Below, one piece after another: positions 12,470 to 24,299 of a stretch of 64,000 bases of DNA (positions are counted from its first letter, which is position 1; every line of letters begins with the position of its first letter). The stretch covers positions 58,103,128 to 58,167,127 of the forward strand of contig CM057481.1 of the NCBI GenBank assembly GCA_030035585.1, read 5' to 3'. The notes under the pieces were generated by a model. The model saw only the letters and a list, made by a program, of their open reading frames with translations, searched no databases and was not told where the DNA came from. This DNA comes from Dugong dugon. Its lineage: Eukaryota; Chordata; Mammalia; Sirenia; Dugongidae. The position numbers and the translations under genes were made by a program.

Positions 12470-12925
12470 CTCCCCTGATATAATGTTATGAGAACATTTC
12501 ACCTTTGTCATATTTGTTCCAAAAACCCATAACCCCAGTCTAGTCATAAGAAAAACATCAGACAAATACATATTGGGGGACATTCTATAAACTATATGGC
12601 CAGTACATCTCAAGACTGTTAAGATCATGAAAACAAGGCAAGGCTAAGAAACGGTCACAGATCAATCTGAGGAGACATGGCAACTAAATGCAGTGTAGTA
12701 CCCTGGTTTGGATCCTGGAATAGAAAGAAGACACTAATAGAAAATCCAGAGCTTAGTTAATGATAATATACCAATGTCAGTTTCTTAGTTTTCACAAATG
12801 GACCGTTGTAATGTAAGATGTTACCAGTAGGGAAACTGGTGAGGTGTATATGGGAACTCTCTGTACTATCTTTGCAACTTTTCTATAAACCTGAAATTAT
12901 TCCAAAATAAAAAGGTAATCAAAAA
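12470..12925 (+). mobile_element. L1M 3' UTR fragment (old L1)
   Basis: The run contains landmarks of mammalian-wide L1 3' ends in order: aaaaacccataaccccagtc, agacatggcaactaaatgcag, gtatatgggaactctctgta and ttccaaaataaaaaggt at the end. It is diverged and non-coding. Confidence 0.8.
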
Positions 12926-14975
12926 ATACTTACATCCAACCATGAGTCCTTATTCTCCTGGACCAGCTGTAAATCCAGTCCCAGTCTTTACTGGTGCTCC
13001 CTGTATTCTCAAGTGTCATACACCAAGGCATCTGTTTTTCTGTCCACACCAGTTATCACTGAAGTGGTCGTCATCCAACAACTGTGTTGTCATGTTTTAG
13101 AGGAACAATCAAGAATGGGAACTCCAGAGCAAGAGTGCAATTTTCTTAAACATACCCCAAAGTCATGCCCTTAAGGCCTTCGGTCTATCTGAAGGAAACT
13201 CCCCTCCGGCAGGCATGGGTCCCCACTGCTCAGGAAGCCTCCTGACTTCCACCCACTTCCTAGTCTAGGGGTAAAACCACCTCTCTTTCTTTCCTTGCTG
13301 TCCTGAAAGATGGCTCCCTCTCTCTCCTCTTCCCTAGGAATACCTAACATTATATTTCCCATGAGCTCAAGTTTTCACAAAGGAAAAGAAAGTGGTTTTT
13401 CTGCCATTTTTTATTTGGTCCTGAAAATTCCCCAACACAAGGAATGCAGCGACTCTGGCTACTTGTTTGAAATGGATGGATGGAAAATTACAGCCCAAAT
13501 AAGTACAAATCAAATATAAATAAATTATCCCACCACTCATGCAATTACAAACTGATTTATTTACAGGTACCCTAGCAACTTATCTTCATAAGGTACACAT
13601 CGTTGGGATTCTTTCCACCTCTGCCCTCAACCCTCATCTTGTAGCAGAAGAAACTGATAGATGACTGTTCTTCTTTTCTTCAGGGTACTTGCTTCCCACA
13701 GTCTGGAGTTGCTAGCATCTTTCTGCTCTAAGAGCTACCAGCCCTCCCTGCTGCTCTCACCTTGCTCCTTTCTATGGCAAGAGACTTGGTGAGATTGCTC
13801 AGGGCACTGAGAAGCCTTAATACCAGGCAAAGAGCAAGCCCAGGAGGAATGGGAAACAGAGCAGGAGAATTTTGATGTTGAGGCTAAGGTAGAAAAAGGT
13901 CCAGAGTAGGAAATTAAGGGAAGGCTCTGGAGTAGAGACCCAGTTTGGTCTGGGGAAGATGCCAACAGAGCAGGCCCCTGAGGCTTTGCAAAAACAGTGG
14001 AAGATGCATAAAGTGGAGTCAATGATGGTATTTGTAGGAATGAATTCTAAGTTCTTCAAACCCTAAAATCCTAAAGTTTGTCAAGGCTAATTGAAGAGTA
14101 AATCAATGTGTACAACTTTCTAGCTATAAAAATGGCATTGCTCATTTTATGTAAAAGTTTTATGTTGAACACGATTCTAGGAGGCATCCCTTCAGAGGGT
14201 AGTTACGGTCACTTATCAAGAGACAGAAATTGTGACTTCGTAAAGAATTCTTGTTTTTCCCTCAGTTGTGACCCTAACATTTGTGGAGCCTGGGACAAGA
14301 GAATAAACAGAAACCCACATATAATAGCTCTAAATATTTAAAACTTATAAATCAATCTAACTATTAAATAAAGTATACTTTTTCCTCCTTCCTTACCAAA
14401 TATGTCTTATATGTGTAAAGGTATCTTTTTTATATGACTGATCATTTGCCAAATACCAATAGCATCTAAATTTAATTATTATCGGGTACTGTTCTCAATG
14501 TTGAGTTCTGTTGTTGAGCTAGTTATGTTTGGATAAGCAATGAAATAAAGACATAGTTTGTAAAAGATTATATATTTATTAAAAAAAAGTTTCTAGCCAT
14601 CACTTTAGCAAAATTACTAATTATGTTGTATAACCACAATTTTCATTTATTTTTATCCAGTTAACAGTGATAATATAAAAAGTATTCAATTATAAACATT
14701 TCCATCAGAAATAGAAGTTAAATTAAATGTAAAAATTTAACTCAAGATCATTCAAAAGGTATTTTTCTTAATTGTCCAGAAGTATTTGTTAAAATTAAGA
14801 CAAATTACAAATTATAACTCAAAATTATTTTTGAAAACTAAAGTTTTAGAAGTTCTTATTTTAATTACATCACATTGTCTATTTTTAGAAAAATAATACT
14901 ATTTGCAAGTCCAGGCTTCAGTGTCCACCCAGCAGTCAGTATAAAGCATCAATGCCACAGTCCGTGCATATGTCT
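12926..14975. other. unannotated intergenic DNA
   Basis: Largely unique sequence. 13570-14060 is more GC-rich with short overlapping ORFs on both strands (13735-14022 minus, 13817-14059 minus) that lack motifs. 14350-14900 is AT-rich. I found no repeat family, splice-bounded exon or RNA gene here. Confidence 0.5.
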
Positions 14976-14977
14976 GG

Positions 14978-15925
14978 AATGTTGCTGTCAGTTGCCATCA
15001 AGTCAGCTCTGACTCACGGAGACTCCATGTACAACAGAACGAAATGCTAGCTGGTCCCACACCATCCTTATGATTTCCAGTATGCTTTAGTCCATTGTTG
15101 CCTTACAAACCAGAGCTGCTCATTTTCCAGCACTTAGTTTTCTGTTGTGATCCATATGGTTTTCACTGGCTAATTTTCAGAAGTAGATCACCAGGCCTTT
15201 CTTCCTAGTCTATCTTAGTCTGAAAGCTGCTGAAACCTGTTGTCTTAGGCTGGGTTCTCTAGAGAAGCAAAACCAGTAAAGTGTATAAATATATAGAGAG
15301 ATTTATATTAAGGAAATGGCTCACGTGGTTGTAGAGGCTGGAATGAAGTCTGTGGATTAGTCTGGAGGCTTCTCCTGATTCACGCAGCTGCAGGGGCTGG
15401 CAAACCTAAGATCAGAAAGCCAGATAGCAGAGGTATGGCTCACAGACTGCGAAGACTGACGAATCCCAAGATCGGCAGGCAAGACGGCAGGTAAGCTGCT
15501 AGCTCAGGTCCCAAGAACTGGAGGTCAAACAAACAGGAGCCAGCTGCAGGATCCAGAGCAAGTAAAAGCCCCTGAGCCTTGCCAGAAAGTCCTCCTATAT
15601 AGGATTCAAGCCACACCCCCAAGGAAACTCCCTTTCAACTGATTGGCTACTCACAGTAGATCCCATCATGGAGGTGATCACATTATATCAGATCTCATCA
15701 TGGAGGTGATTGCATCATTATAAGACTGCCAAACTACATCATAATTGCCAAACTACTGAGAATCATGGCCAAGCCAAGTTGACACACAACCTTAATGATC
15801 ACACCTGTCCACCATGAGTGACCCTGCTGATATTTGACACAATGGTGGCATAGCTTCCAGCATCATAGCGGCATGCAAGCCACCACAGTATGACAAACTG
15901 ATAGATGGGTGGTGGATGTCTAGAG
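14978..15925 (-). mobile_element. internally deleted RTE (RTE-tailed non-autonomous copy), split by an LTR
   Basis: Read on the minus strand, the element starts with an RTE 5' end (cagtttgtcatactgtggtgg, then caccatggtggacaggt in other copies) and jumps to the RTE 3' end (actgacagcaacattcc side). The coding middle is absent. Two sister copies (23910-24298 and 27278-27655) share the same 5'-to-3' junction. This copy is interrupted by the solo LTR at 15241-15803, and the sequence resumes at 15804 with a duplicated cctgt. Confidence 0.85.
15241..15803 (-). mobile_element. solo ERVL-type LTR with 5-bp target duplication
   Basis: The 563-base block begins tgtcttaggctggg and ends atgatcaca (TG...CA termini) and is bounded by cctgt at 15236-15240 and 15804-15808. 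Five-base duplications are typical of ERVL/MaLR integration. On the minus strand it opens with a tgtgtgtcaacttggct-like motif, has a TATATAGG-like box and an aatataaatctc signal region, and ends in the motif whose complement is ggttctctagaga. No internal proviral sequence remains, so recombination between LTRs is inferred. Confidence 0.92.
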
Positions 15926-15929
15926 TAGA

Positions 15930-17985
15930 CCAACATATATATAAATTTAGATGTAATATAGATAATTTAATATTGCAAAATATTCCTCAGCTGCTGTATG
16001 CAATTGCCATGAATAATGTGCTGATTTGTGAATACCTCCAAAACCATAAACTGGAAACCAAGAGTTGAAGAAAAAGGACATTCAGCACCAGTCAAAAATG
16101 ATACTTCTTTATACAAGAATCTGTTCTGCAATCTGAGCGAAGGCTTTGTGCAAGTTAATTTTCTTATCTCTTAAGCTCTTCCACCTCTCAACACCTCCCC
16201 ACAGTCCTGAGCAGTGTCCATCTCCTATGTTGGTAACAGCACAACCCACCAATCTTCACAACATTCTGAAGCAACCACCTTTTGTTTTGAGTATATAGGA
16301 CAAGAGGTGAAGAATCCTTTCCCTGGACCTGAACACTGTTAGCCACAAGAGTTTTAAGGTTATGGATCATGCTGCAACCGTGCAGAATACTGAATCCCAA
16401 GAGACAGGGGCCCAAGTGTTCTTTAACACATTTTTTTTAAATATTTCCCATATGCGTAGGCCTCTAAAATTAGGGCCCCAGGGATGGTGCCCTTCTTGTC
16501 TGAGTCCAGAAGCCTTGATGGTTTCTCTTATTGATCCTAGACACCAATTCTGATTACTCAAATCCTGCATTATGTATCCATTTTTTAAAGCAAATCTCAT
16601 TGTCACAAAAGGAGGGATTACATCACAGACACAGCACCCCAACAGACAAAATTTGGGGGCTGCAGGTAGTCTTGTGGAGCTAAGAATGGTTGAGTACATA
16701 TCACCACATGTATCTCTCTACTTCCTTGTCCACTGTCTCAGAAAGGTTTATGAATTACAGGTAGTGATGAGGTTGGTTAATGACAGGTGCTGGCACCCAT
16801 GCCCACAGTCAGGTAGCTAGTTATTTGTAGATGCTGTTCATTCTCTTTGCTAGAAAACTTGGTAGAATACTAATTCAGTGTATCATAACACAAGGTGGTT
16901 GAGTATCAGCAGGATTTGCTCTGGTTCCTTGGACAGAGGTTCTGGAACATAGATAACTTGCTGTAGAGCAACAGAATTTCTCAGATGAACAGCTTGCCAA
17001 ATGGCAAACATTTTCTCCTTGCTAATGAATCCCCTATACCACCCCAGCCACCTTGAAGATCACCTTGTCATCTGACATTACAGGTAGAATGCTGTGGCTG
17101 GTGAGACTTGAACTGGATATAACTGAGTTGAGTTGCAGACAGTTCCCAAGGAGAGAGGAGATCTTCAGCAGCCAAAGGGAAATGGTATCAGCACCCTTCT
17201 CTTCATGTAGAATATTCCATGTCCTGTTCAGGAGCCCTTGTCTCCCTGGTCCAACCCTCAAGACATCCCCAAAGCCAGCTCCAGATAGATGAGTCATAGC
17301 TACAAGCTTTATGTCCTCAAGAATTTGGGCCTCTGGCCTATTTGCCTGAAAATTCCTAGCAGCTGAGACACTTCAGCTTGTGCCTCTGCATGTCACATTT
17401 CAAGGACCTTCAGGACCACCAAGTTGCTAGAAGAGAAATGCTTCCTTTTAAAGTTTGATATCTCAGGCCTCTCCTGAGAATGCCATGCCAGTGAAAATTA
17501 TGGCCTGTTTAATCTAGGCCTCCAAATCCTTAAGGCATGTGTCTGGGCTGGGAGATGTCTTTCGTGACGTGCTTTCTGTAAAAACTCAAGTCTGTAAGTT
17601 GTGCCTGCTTTTAATGAGCCTTACTGTATAAATGTCACCTGCTCACCCATCTTTGGGGATAATACCTATGGGGGCTCAGCAGCTGGAGCCCCGAGGGCCC
17701 AACTGAGCCAGAAATTCCACAGTCTACAGGCCCATGTTCTGCCTGCTGGTGAAACATAAGAAATATGAACTGCCTTCACATCCCCATGGGAAGAGGAGTG
17801 TGAACATCTCGGCCAACATGGAGCACCCAAAAGTGGAGTCCTGAAGCACTGAGACTCAGTGACCTTCCTCATGAGATCATTCAGACCAGGTAGAACCCCT
17901 TCTTGGAAGTCAGTAGGGAGAGAAAACTAAGATACAGGATTTTGTGTGTATGGAAGTGAGGCATTTATGGGGAAAGCGATAAGCT
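15930..17985. other. unique sequence of moderate GC, no identifiable gene
   Basis: About 2 kb lacking AfroSINE, RTE, L1 or MIR marks. Open frames occur on both strands (16367-16699 minus, 110 codons; 17034-17297 minus, 87; 17053-17292 plus, 79), but none has a recognisable motif or clear splice flanks. The base composition differs from the AT-rich DNA nearby. It could be an old retrocopy or a conserved non-coding block. Confidence 0.4.
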
Positions 17986-17989
17986 CCAT

Positions 17990-18240
17990 CTCACTAGATG
18001 CATTCTAGTTTCATGTTTAAGAGACTCTGGGGCCAAACTCCCATGGTTCAAATCCCAGTTGTGCCACTCACGTTGTAAATGTATTTGAATTCTCTGTGCC
18101 TTGGAAATAGGCGTAATAATAAATAATAGTAACCACTTTCTAGGGCCAATATCAGAATTAAGTGAACCAGTGCCTGTGAAGCTCTTAGAACGGTGCTTGA
18201 CCCTTACCAAATCCTCAAGTATTGTTATTTATCATTATTA
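17990..18240 (+). repeat. MIR SINE, sense
   Basis: Follows the MIR layout: tggttcaaatcccagttgtg (box-B-like), gccactcacg, a decayed cctctctgtgcc-type core, then gtgcttgacccttacc and a terminal A/T-rich tattatta stretch. Confidence 0.8.
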
Positions 18241-18409
18241 TTATCCATCATAATCATCACTAGCTCTAGAAGCTGGTATATGGTGGTGCCTGGCTCTGGA
18301 CTCAGCTCTCCAAGCAGAATATTCATGGCTGAACAGATTTCCCAAGGCTGAACTAGTTCCTGATTCATGGAGAACTGATAATCAGCTCCTCTATAGAAAA
18401 TGGTAAATA

Positions 18410-18600
18410 GACAATGGTAAAGTGTTCGGCTGCTAACTGAAGGGTTGGTGGATTGAATTCACCCAGAAGCTCATGGGAAAAAACTTGACGATCTGCTCCT
18501 GTAAAGATTACAACCAAGAAGACCCTATGGGGCAGTTCTACTCTGTCATATGGAGTTGCTATGAATCAAAATCAACTCAAGGGCACCTAACAATGACATA
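18410..18600 (+). repeat. AfroSINE, long form, sense
   Basis: Contains gttcggctgctaactgaagg, a decayed box B (gattgaattcaccc), the extra block acttgacgatctgctcctgt that marks the longer AfroSINE form, and the RTE-like end aatcaactcaagggcaccta. Moderately diverged. Confidence 0.85.
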
Positions 18601-19209
18601 GAAGACACAGCCCTATTCTTTGAGTCTGGCTAATGTAAAGATCCAGCTGACTGGTGAAGGCCCCCACTTTTCAGTCATCTGCTCCTGAAAGACGTTAAGG
18701 GTTGGTGGAAAGATACATCTGAATGTTATTGCAATTTGAGCTCAGTCTCAACCAGGAACTGTTCAAGGACAAGGAGACCCAAATAGTGAAGAACTCGACT
18801 TCCTGATGGAGGCATCCTCTTCAGGACCCCACTCCAGGCGTTAGCCAACGTTCCCAGCTTTTGAGTGTGCATGAGCATCTTTACAGCTGTGGTTCAGCTG
18901 CCTCCTTCAACACGGTGCACTTCAGCAGCCACAACAGTCACCCCTGATGCTGACATTGGGTTTCAATTTCTTTATTGGAACATCCATAGGCAGGCCATGG
19001 AGCCCATGTCCTTTACTATAATACTTAAGTATCTCTGTAAGACAGATGGGAGATAATACAAGGTGGTAATATGGATCTATACCAAGAAATGAAGAACATC
19101 AAAAATGGTAAATATATGGGTAAATAGAAGATAATTTTTCTAATTTTTAAAAGTTTAAAAAAATACTTGATTATTTATAACAAAAATAATAACAATGTAT
19201 TGTGGAGTT
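18601..19209. other. unannotated intergenic DNA
   Basis: No recognisable repeat or coding exon. An AT-rich run occupies 19130-19200. Confidence 0.5.
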
Positions 19210-19220
19210 TATAGAATGTG

Positions 19221-20221
19221 TTGTTGTTAGATGCCATCAAGTCAGTTCTGACTCATAGTGACCCTATGTACAAAGGAATGAAACACTTAACCTGTCCTGC
19301 ACCATCCTCACAATTGTTGCAGCCACTGTGTCGATCCATTGTGTTAAGGGTCTTCCTCTTTTTCACTGACCCTCTACTTTACCAAGCATGATGTCCTTCT
19401 CCAGGGACTTGTCCCTCCTGATAATGTGTCCGAAGTATGTGAGATGAAATCTTGTCATCCTTGCTTCTAAGGAGCATTCTGGCTGTACTTCTTCCAACAC
19501 AGATTTATTCATTCTTCTGGCAGCACGTGGTATATTCAATATTCTTTGCCAACACCCTAATTCAAAGACATCAATTCTTCTTCGGTCTTCCTTATTCATT
19601 GTCCAGCTTTCGCATGCATATGAAGCGATATGAAAACACTGTGGCTTGGATCAGGCACACCTTAGTCCTCAAAGTGACATCTTTGATTTTTAGCACTTTG
19701 AAGGGGTCTTTTGCAGCAAATTTGCCCGATGTAGTACGTCATTTGATTCCTTAACTACTGCTTCCACGGGCATTGATTGTGGATCGAAGTAAACTGAAAT
19801 CCTTGAAAGCGTCAATATTTCCCCCCTTTATCAGGATGTTGCATATTGATCCAGTGGTGAGGATTTTTGTTTTCTTTATGTTGAGGTGCAATTCATACTG
19901 AAGGCTATAGTCTTTGATCTTCATTAGTAAGTGCTTCAAGTCCTCTTCACTTTCAGCAAACAAGGTTGTGTCATATGCATGTCAAAGATTGTGAAAGAGC
20001 CTTCCTCCAAACCTGATGGGCTCTGTTTTCTTTATATAGTCCAGCTTCTGAGATTATTTGCTCAGCATACAGATTGAATAAGTATGGTGAAAGGATATAA
20101 CACCGATGCACACTTTTCTTGACTTTAAACCACACAGTATCCCTTTGTTCTGTTCAAACGACTGCCTCTTGGTCTATGTATAGGTTCCACATGAGCACAG
20201 TTAAGTGTTCTGAAATTCCCA
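19221..20221 (-). mobile_element. RTE LINE, 5'-truncated, antisense, with target duplication
   Basis: About 1 kb of the RTE 3' half lies on the minus strand, bounded by tatagaatgtg at 19210-19220 and 20222-20232. Coding relics on the minus strand include LHLNIKKTKIL (within 19751-19963) and a C-terminal stretch at 19363-19599 with RRIDVFELGCWQRIL, SLEARM and LTYFGHIIRRDKSLEKDIM. These are the RT-distal and C-terminal parts of an RTE/BovB-type polyprotein. Frameshifts and stops disable it. It forms an inverted pair with the copy at 20337-21007. Confidence 0.92.
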
Positions 20222-20336
20222 TATAGAATGTGTAGAAGTAAAATGTTTAACAACAGTACATAAAACAAGAGCTAAGAATAGAAATATTCTGTTATAAGCT
20301 TCTTATACTATATATGAAGTGATATTATTATTGGAA

Positions 20337-21007
20337 TAAATAAAATCCTCACAACTGGGCCAATAAGCAACATCATGATAAATAGAGAAAAGACTGAAGT
20401 TGTCAAAGATTTCATTTTACTTGGATCCACAATCAACACCCATGAAAACAGCAGTCAAGAAATCAAAAGACACATTGCATTGGGCAAATCTCTGCAAAAG
20501 ACCTCTTTAAAGTGTTAAAAAGCAAAGATGTCACCTTGAAGACTAAGGTGTGCCTGACCCAAGCCGTGGTGTTTTCAGTCGCCTCATATGCATGCGAAAG
20601 CTGGACGATGAATAAGGAAGACTGAAGAAGAATTGACGCCTTTGAATTATGGTATTGGTGAAGAATACTGAATATACCCTGGGCTTTCAAAAGAACGAAT
20701 AAATCTGTCTTGGAAGAAGTATAACCAGAATGCTCCTTAGAAGCAAGGATGGCGAGACTACATCTCACGTACTTTGGACATGTTATCAGGAGGGATCAGT
20801 CCCTGGAGAAGGACATCATGCTTGGTAATGCAAAAGGTCAGCGAAAAAGAAGATTCTCAACGAGATGGATTTACATAGTGGCTGTCATGATGGGCTCAAG
20901 CATAACAAGGATTGTGACGATGGTGCAGGACTGGGTAGTGTTTCATTCTATTGCACGTAGAGTCACTATGAGTCGGAACTGACTCACTAGCACCTAACAG
21001 CAACAAC
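20337..21007 (+). mobile_element. RTE LINE, 5'-truncated, sense
   Basis: Starts in the KILTTG-equivalent segment (aaatcctcacaactgggcc) and ends caccuaac-type tail (gcacctaacagcaacaac). Flanking attggaa at 20330-20336 and 21008-21014 is a probable short target duplication. A residual C-terminal frame at 20749-20982 reads LTYFGHVIRRDQSLEKDIM. Its ~670 bases match the minus-strand copy 115 bases upstream almost collinearly in inverted orientation. Confidence 0.9.
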
Positions 21008-21059
21008 ATTGGAAGGTAGACTGTTATAAGTTAAACATGTATTATAGAGTCTAAAGCAG

Positions 21060-21235
21060 TCACTAAAAAAAATAATAATAATAAAACAAGAGAAAGCGCC
21101 AATAAGCCAACTGTGGAGATAAAATGAAATAATAATAATAATAATAGTAAAGCTCAATTAATCCAAAACAAGGCAAAGAAATAGTTAAAAAAAAGAAAGA
21201 AAGAGAGAACATATGGGACAGATAGAAAATAAATA
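21060..21235. repeat. A-rich and (AAT)n low-complexity DNA
   Basis: Short runs of aataataat near 21070 and 21130 and purine-rich aaagaaagaaagaga near 21195. No coding content. Confidence 0.7.
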
Positions 21236-21239
21236 GTAA

Positions 21240-21408
21240 GATGGTTGAGCTTGGCTGCTAACCAAAAGGTCGGTAGTTCAAATCCACCAGCCACTCCTTG
21301 GAAACCCTATAGGGCGGTTCTGCTCTGTCCCTAGGGTCACTATGAGTCAGAATCAACTCAACAGTAGCAAGTTTGGTTTGTCTTTTTTTTTTTTTTTTTG
21401 GTATATTG
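21240..21408 (+). repeat. AfroSINE, sense, T-rich 3' end
   Basis: Clear AfroSINE: ggctgctaaccaaaaggtcg, gtagttcaaatccaccagcc, gaaaccctatagggcggttc, tcactatgagtcagaatcaa, ending in gtttggtttg and a long T run. The extreme 5' end is degraded. Confidence 0.93.
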
Positions 21409-21433
21409 ATATTTAAACATGGCTATATTGATA

Positions 21434-21756
21434 TTGAATATACCATGGATTGCCAGAAGAAATCTGTCTTGGAAGAAGTACAGCCAGAATACTCCTTAGA
21501 AGTGAGACAGTGAGACTTCATCTAATGTACTTTGGGCATGTTAGCAGTAGGGACAAGTCCCTGGAGATGGACATCATGCTTGGTAAATTAGAAGATCAGC
21601 AAAAAAGAGGAAGATGCTGAATGATATGGATTGACACAGTTGGCTCAACCATAGCAAAGATTGTGAGGATGGCATAGGACGGGGCAATGTTTCATTCTGT
21701 TGTACATAGGGTCACTATGAGTTGGAACCAACTCGATGGCACCTAACAACAACAAC
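21434..21756 (+). mobile_element. RTE 3' fragment with 9-bp target duplication
   Basis: The last ~320 bases of RTE (ttgaataccatgg-like start, gttggaaccaactcgatggc, acctaacaacaacaac end) sit between atattgata at 21425-21433 and 21757-21765. Heavily 5'-truncated; the reading frame is broken. Confidence 0.9.
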
Positions 21757-21969
21757 ATATTGATAATCACATTAAGTGTAAATGGTCTAAACATTCTAAT
21801 TAAAATGCAGCAATTGTCATATTGGATAAAATATAAGACTCAACGATATGCTGCCTACAAGAAATCCATTTTAAATATAAAGACACAGAGAAGTTAAAAG
21901 TAAAACGATGGCAAAGGAGATGCCATACAAACACCAATCAAAAAGTTACAAAACACTAATCAAAAAAGA

Positions 21970-22215
21970 GCATGGGCTGAAGTTTGGGGTTAAATCTTAG
22001 CTGTGGTACTTACTCAGTGGTGAACTTGGGCAAGACACTTAACGTCTCTGAACCTCATTTTTTTTCACTTGTATAAATTGAGGATACGACACCTACCTCA
22101 TAGGACTGTGGTAAAAATCAAATGTGTTAATGTAAAGCATAGCATTTATTTCCTAGCATATATTAAGTGCCTTATAAATATTAATAGTTGTTGTATGGTT
22201 ATTATTATTGTTTCT
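21970..22215 (+). repeat. MIR SINE, sense
   Basis: MIR order is visible: gggttaaatcttagctgtgg, tacttactcagtggtgaact, tgggcaagacacttaacg, ctacctcataggactgtgg, ending in a tattattatt tract. Confidence 0.88.
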
Positions 22216-23035
22216 AGGTTCATTATATAAACTCGTGATGGGACCCTCTGAAATAGCTTGCCAAATAGTCATGTTTTCCAGGAAGTTTCCAATTAAGTCT
22301 GGGACATGGGATTCCAGCCAAGATGCAGAGGACGTTTGTATTTTGACTGCTAAAATATTCAGTCTGCAGTGTAAATTGTTTAGGCGATCAGTATTGCTGA
22401 GCTGTGGAGCTCTTGGAAAGATTGATTGGCCTTATCTTTAAGTAGAGCTGGGACTGTTCCGTCATCCGTGAGCTGATGGGGGCTGGCTTCACTCAGACTC
22501 CAAGGAGGAGGGATGTGCCCCACTTGACAGGGAGATGGTTGGATAAGTGAGTGAAGAAAGGCAGGAAAGACACCTGGAAGCTACAGGGTGTGCTCACTGT
22601 CAACAGGCAAATGAGAAGGGAGCATCCATTCTCCCATTTCTGCTGTGACATTACGTAAAGATAATGTAACACAGATGTTCGGGATAAATAATTCAGGGGA
22701 AAACGAGACATAAAACCCAAGCGCCATGAACAACAGCCAGGACCTCTGCGGAAGCAGCTCTTGTGCACTCTTGTTCTGCTTTTGAACTTTATATCCAGAT
22801 GTGAATCCTTAATAGGAAAGGGGAAACATAATAATTCCATGGGGCTGGAAGCTGCGTGATGGATTCAGCTGAGAGTGCTGCCTCTAGCACCTGTTCCCAA
22901 ATACTTTGCTTTTTTTTTCATTTTTGTGCAACAAAGTGCTCTCTCTGGCTTCCTCTCCACAGCCATCACCAAACAAGTCCCTAATTATTAGATATCATGA
23001 TGTCTTCTTGGACAACCTAGTGTAGCATCCTTATT
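22216..23035. other. unique DNA with a 115-codon minus-strand open frame
   Basis: No repeat recognised. The minus frame 22493-22840 is open for 115 codons, with basic and cysteine-bearing segments, but shows no domain or splice context. I treat it as chance. Confidence 0.4.
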
Positions 23036-23039
23036 TTAT

Positions 23040-23460
23040 TAGTCATAATAACAGTAATCAGTAATATTTGCTGAGCATTTGCCAAATGTCAGTGCTAAGT
23101 ACAGGGCTTGCTTTATTGTATTTAATCCTCACAAACATCCTTGGAAGAAGATTCTATTATTTTTCACATTTTGGCACATGAGGAACCTGAGTTCAAAGAC
23201 AGTAACTTGCTCAAAGCCATACAGCTTGGAAGTGGTTGAAAAAACCCATTGCCATGGAGTTGATTCTGACTCATAGGAATGCTATAGGACAGAGAACTGC
23301 TCCATAGCGTTTCCAAGGAGCAGCTGGTGGATTCAAACTGCTGACCTTTTAGTTAACAACCGTAGCTCTTAACCACTGTGCCACCAGGGCTCCATAAGTG
23401 GTAGAGTGAGGATTAAAAGCTGGCAGTCTAACTCCAGAGCCTGTTCTCTGCTCCACTGTT
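23040..23460 (-). repeat. MIR SINE, antisense, split by an AfroSINE
   Basis: Antisense MIR landmarks (tttaatcctcacaaacatcc, acatgaggaacctgagttca, agtaacttgctcaaagccat) run up to about 23227 and resume after the AfroSINE with gtagagtgaggattaaaagc and ctccagagcctgttctctg. Confidence 0.87.
23228..23396 (-). repeat. AfroSINE, antisense, inside MIR
   Basis: Complementary AfroSINE blocks: gccatggagttgattctgac, tttccaaggagcagctggtg, gattcaaactgctgaccttt and a 5' end reading ccaccagggctcc. An imperfect taagtggtag/gaagtggttg duplication flanks it. Confidence 0.92.
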
Positions 23461-23549
23461 GCATAAGCTGTACAATAGTCAGGAAACTGATTCCAGTGCA
23501 AGATGATCATCCAGTGTTTGGCTGCTTGTATGACGATGAATTAGCAAAC

Positions 23550-23815
23550 TTGCACTATGGTGATTAACAGCATGGGCTTCAGTGCTGGAACTTCCTGGTT
23601 TCTATCCCATTTCTGCTAGTTCTCATCTGTGTTCCCGTGGGCAAGTGTCTTAACTTCTTTGGGCCTCATTCCCCATCAGAATAATGGTGGGTCATAAAAG
23701 TACCCACCTTATTGGGTCCCGGTGGGGATTAAATAAAATAATCCATGTAAAGGGCCCAGCACCATGCCTGAAACATGCTAAGTGCCCACAAATAGTGATT
23801 AGTGAACAAGTGACA
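23550..23815 (+). repeat. MIR SINE, sense
   Basis: Contains cagcatgggcttcagtgctg, gtgggcaagtgtcttaactt, ttgggcctcattccccatc, ggggattaaataaaataatc and gcccagcaccatgcctgaaa in MIR order. Confidence 0.88.
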
Positions 23816-23909
23816 ATTGACCAGGCTTTGGTAAACAGTCTCTAATCAGCACAGCAGCAGCCAGAGCTCAGTTCCTCTCTTGACCTCTGCACCAGCTATG
23901 TAGTTACCC

Positions 23910-24298
23910 TGTTGTTGTTGTTGCCATTGAGTCAGCTCCAACTCATGGTGACCTTACATACAACAGAATGAAACACTGCCCAGCTGCACAGCATCTTCAT
24001 GATCATTGGTGTATTTGAGTTCATTGTTGCTGCTATAGTAGTGCTTTCCAACTTGGGGGACATCTTCCAGCACTGTATCAGGTAATATTCTGTTGTGATG
24101 TATAGGGTTTCAATTGGCCAATTTTCAGAAGTAGATCACCAGGCCTTTCTTCCTAGTCTGTCTTAGTCTGGAGGCTCCTCTGAAACCTGTCCACCATGGG
24201 TGACCCTGCTGGTATTTGAAATACCAGTGGCATAGCTTCCAGCATCACAGCAACATGCAAGTCACCAGTATGACAAACTGACAGACAGGTGGTGGGTA
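23910..24298 (-). mobile_element. internally deleted RTE copy, antisense
   Basis: From its 3' end (gttgttgttgccattgagtc) it passes the RTE terminal region, then crosses directly into RTE 5' sequence (gaagtagatcaccaggcctt, tgtccaccatgggtgaccct) and ends at atgacaaactgacag. About 390 bases long, against ~3.2 kb expected of a full RTE. Same junction as 14978-15925 and 27278-27655. Confidence 0.87.
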
Positions 24299-24299
24299 G

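Noticed and set aside
19221..21007. A single RTE insertion with a twin-priming inversion
   Set aside because: The two arms cover the same RTE 3' region, whereas twin priming gives non-overlapping parts. Each arm also has its own flanking duplication.
22493..22840. 115-codon minus-strand ORF
   Set aside because: No domain, no splice context, no poly(A); within the range expected by chance in this much sequence.
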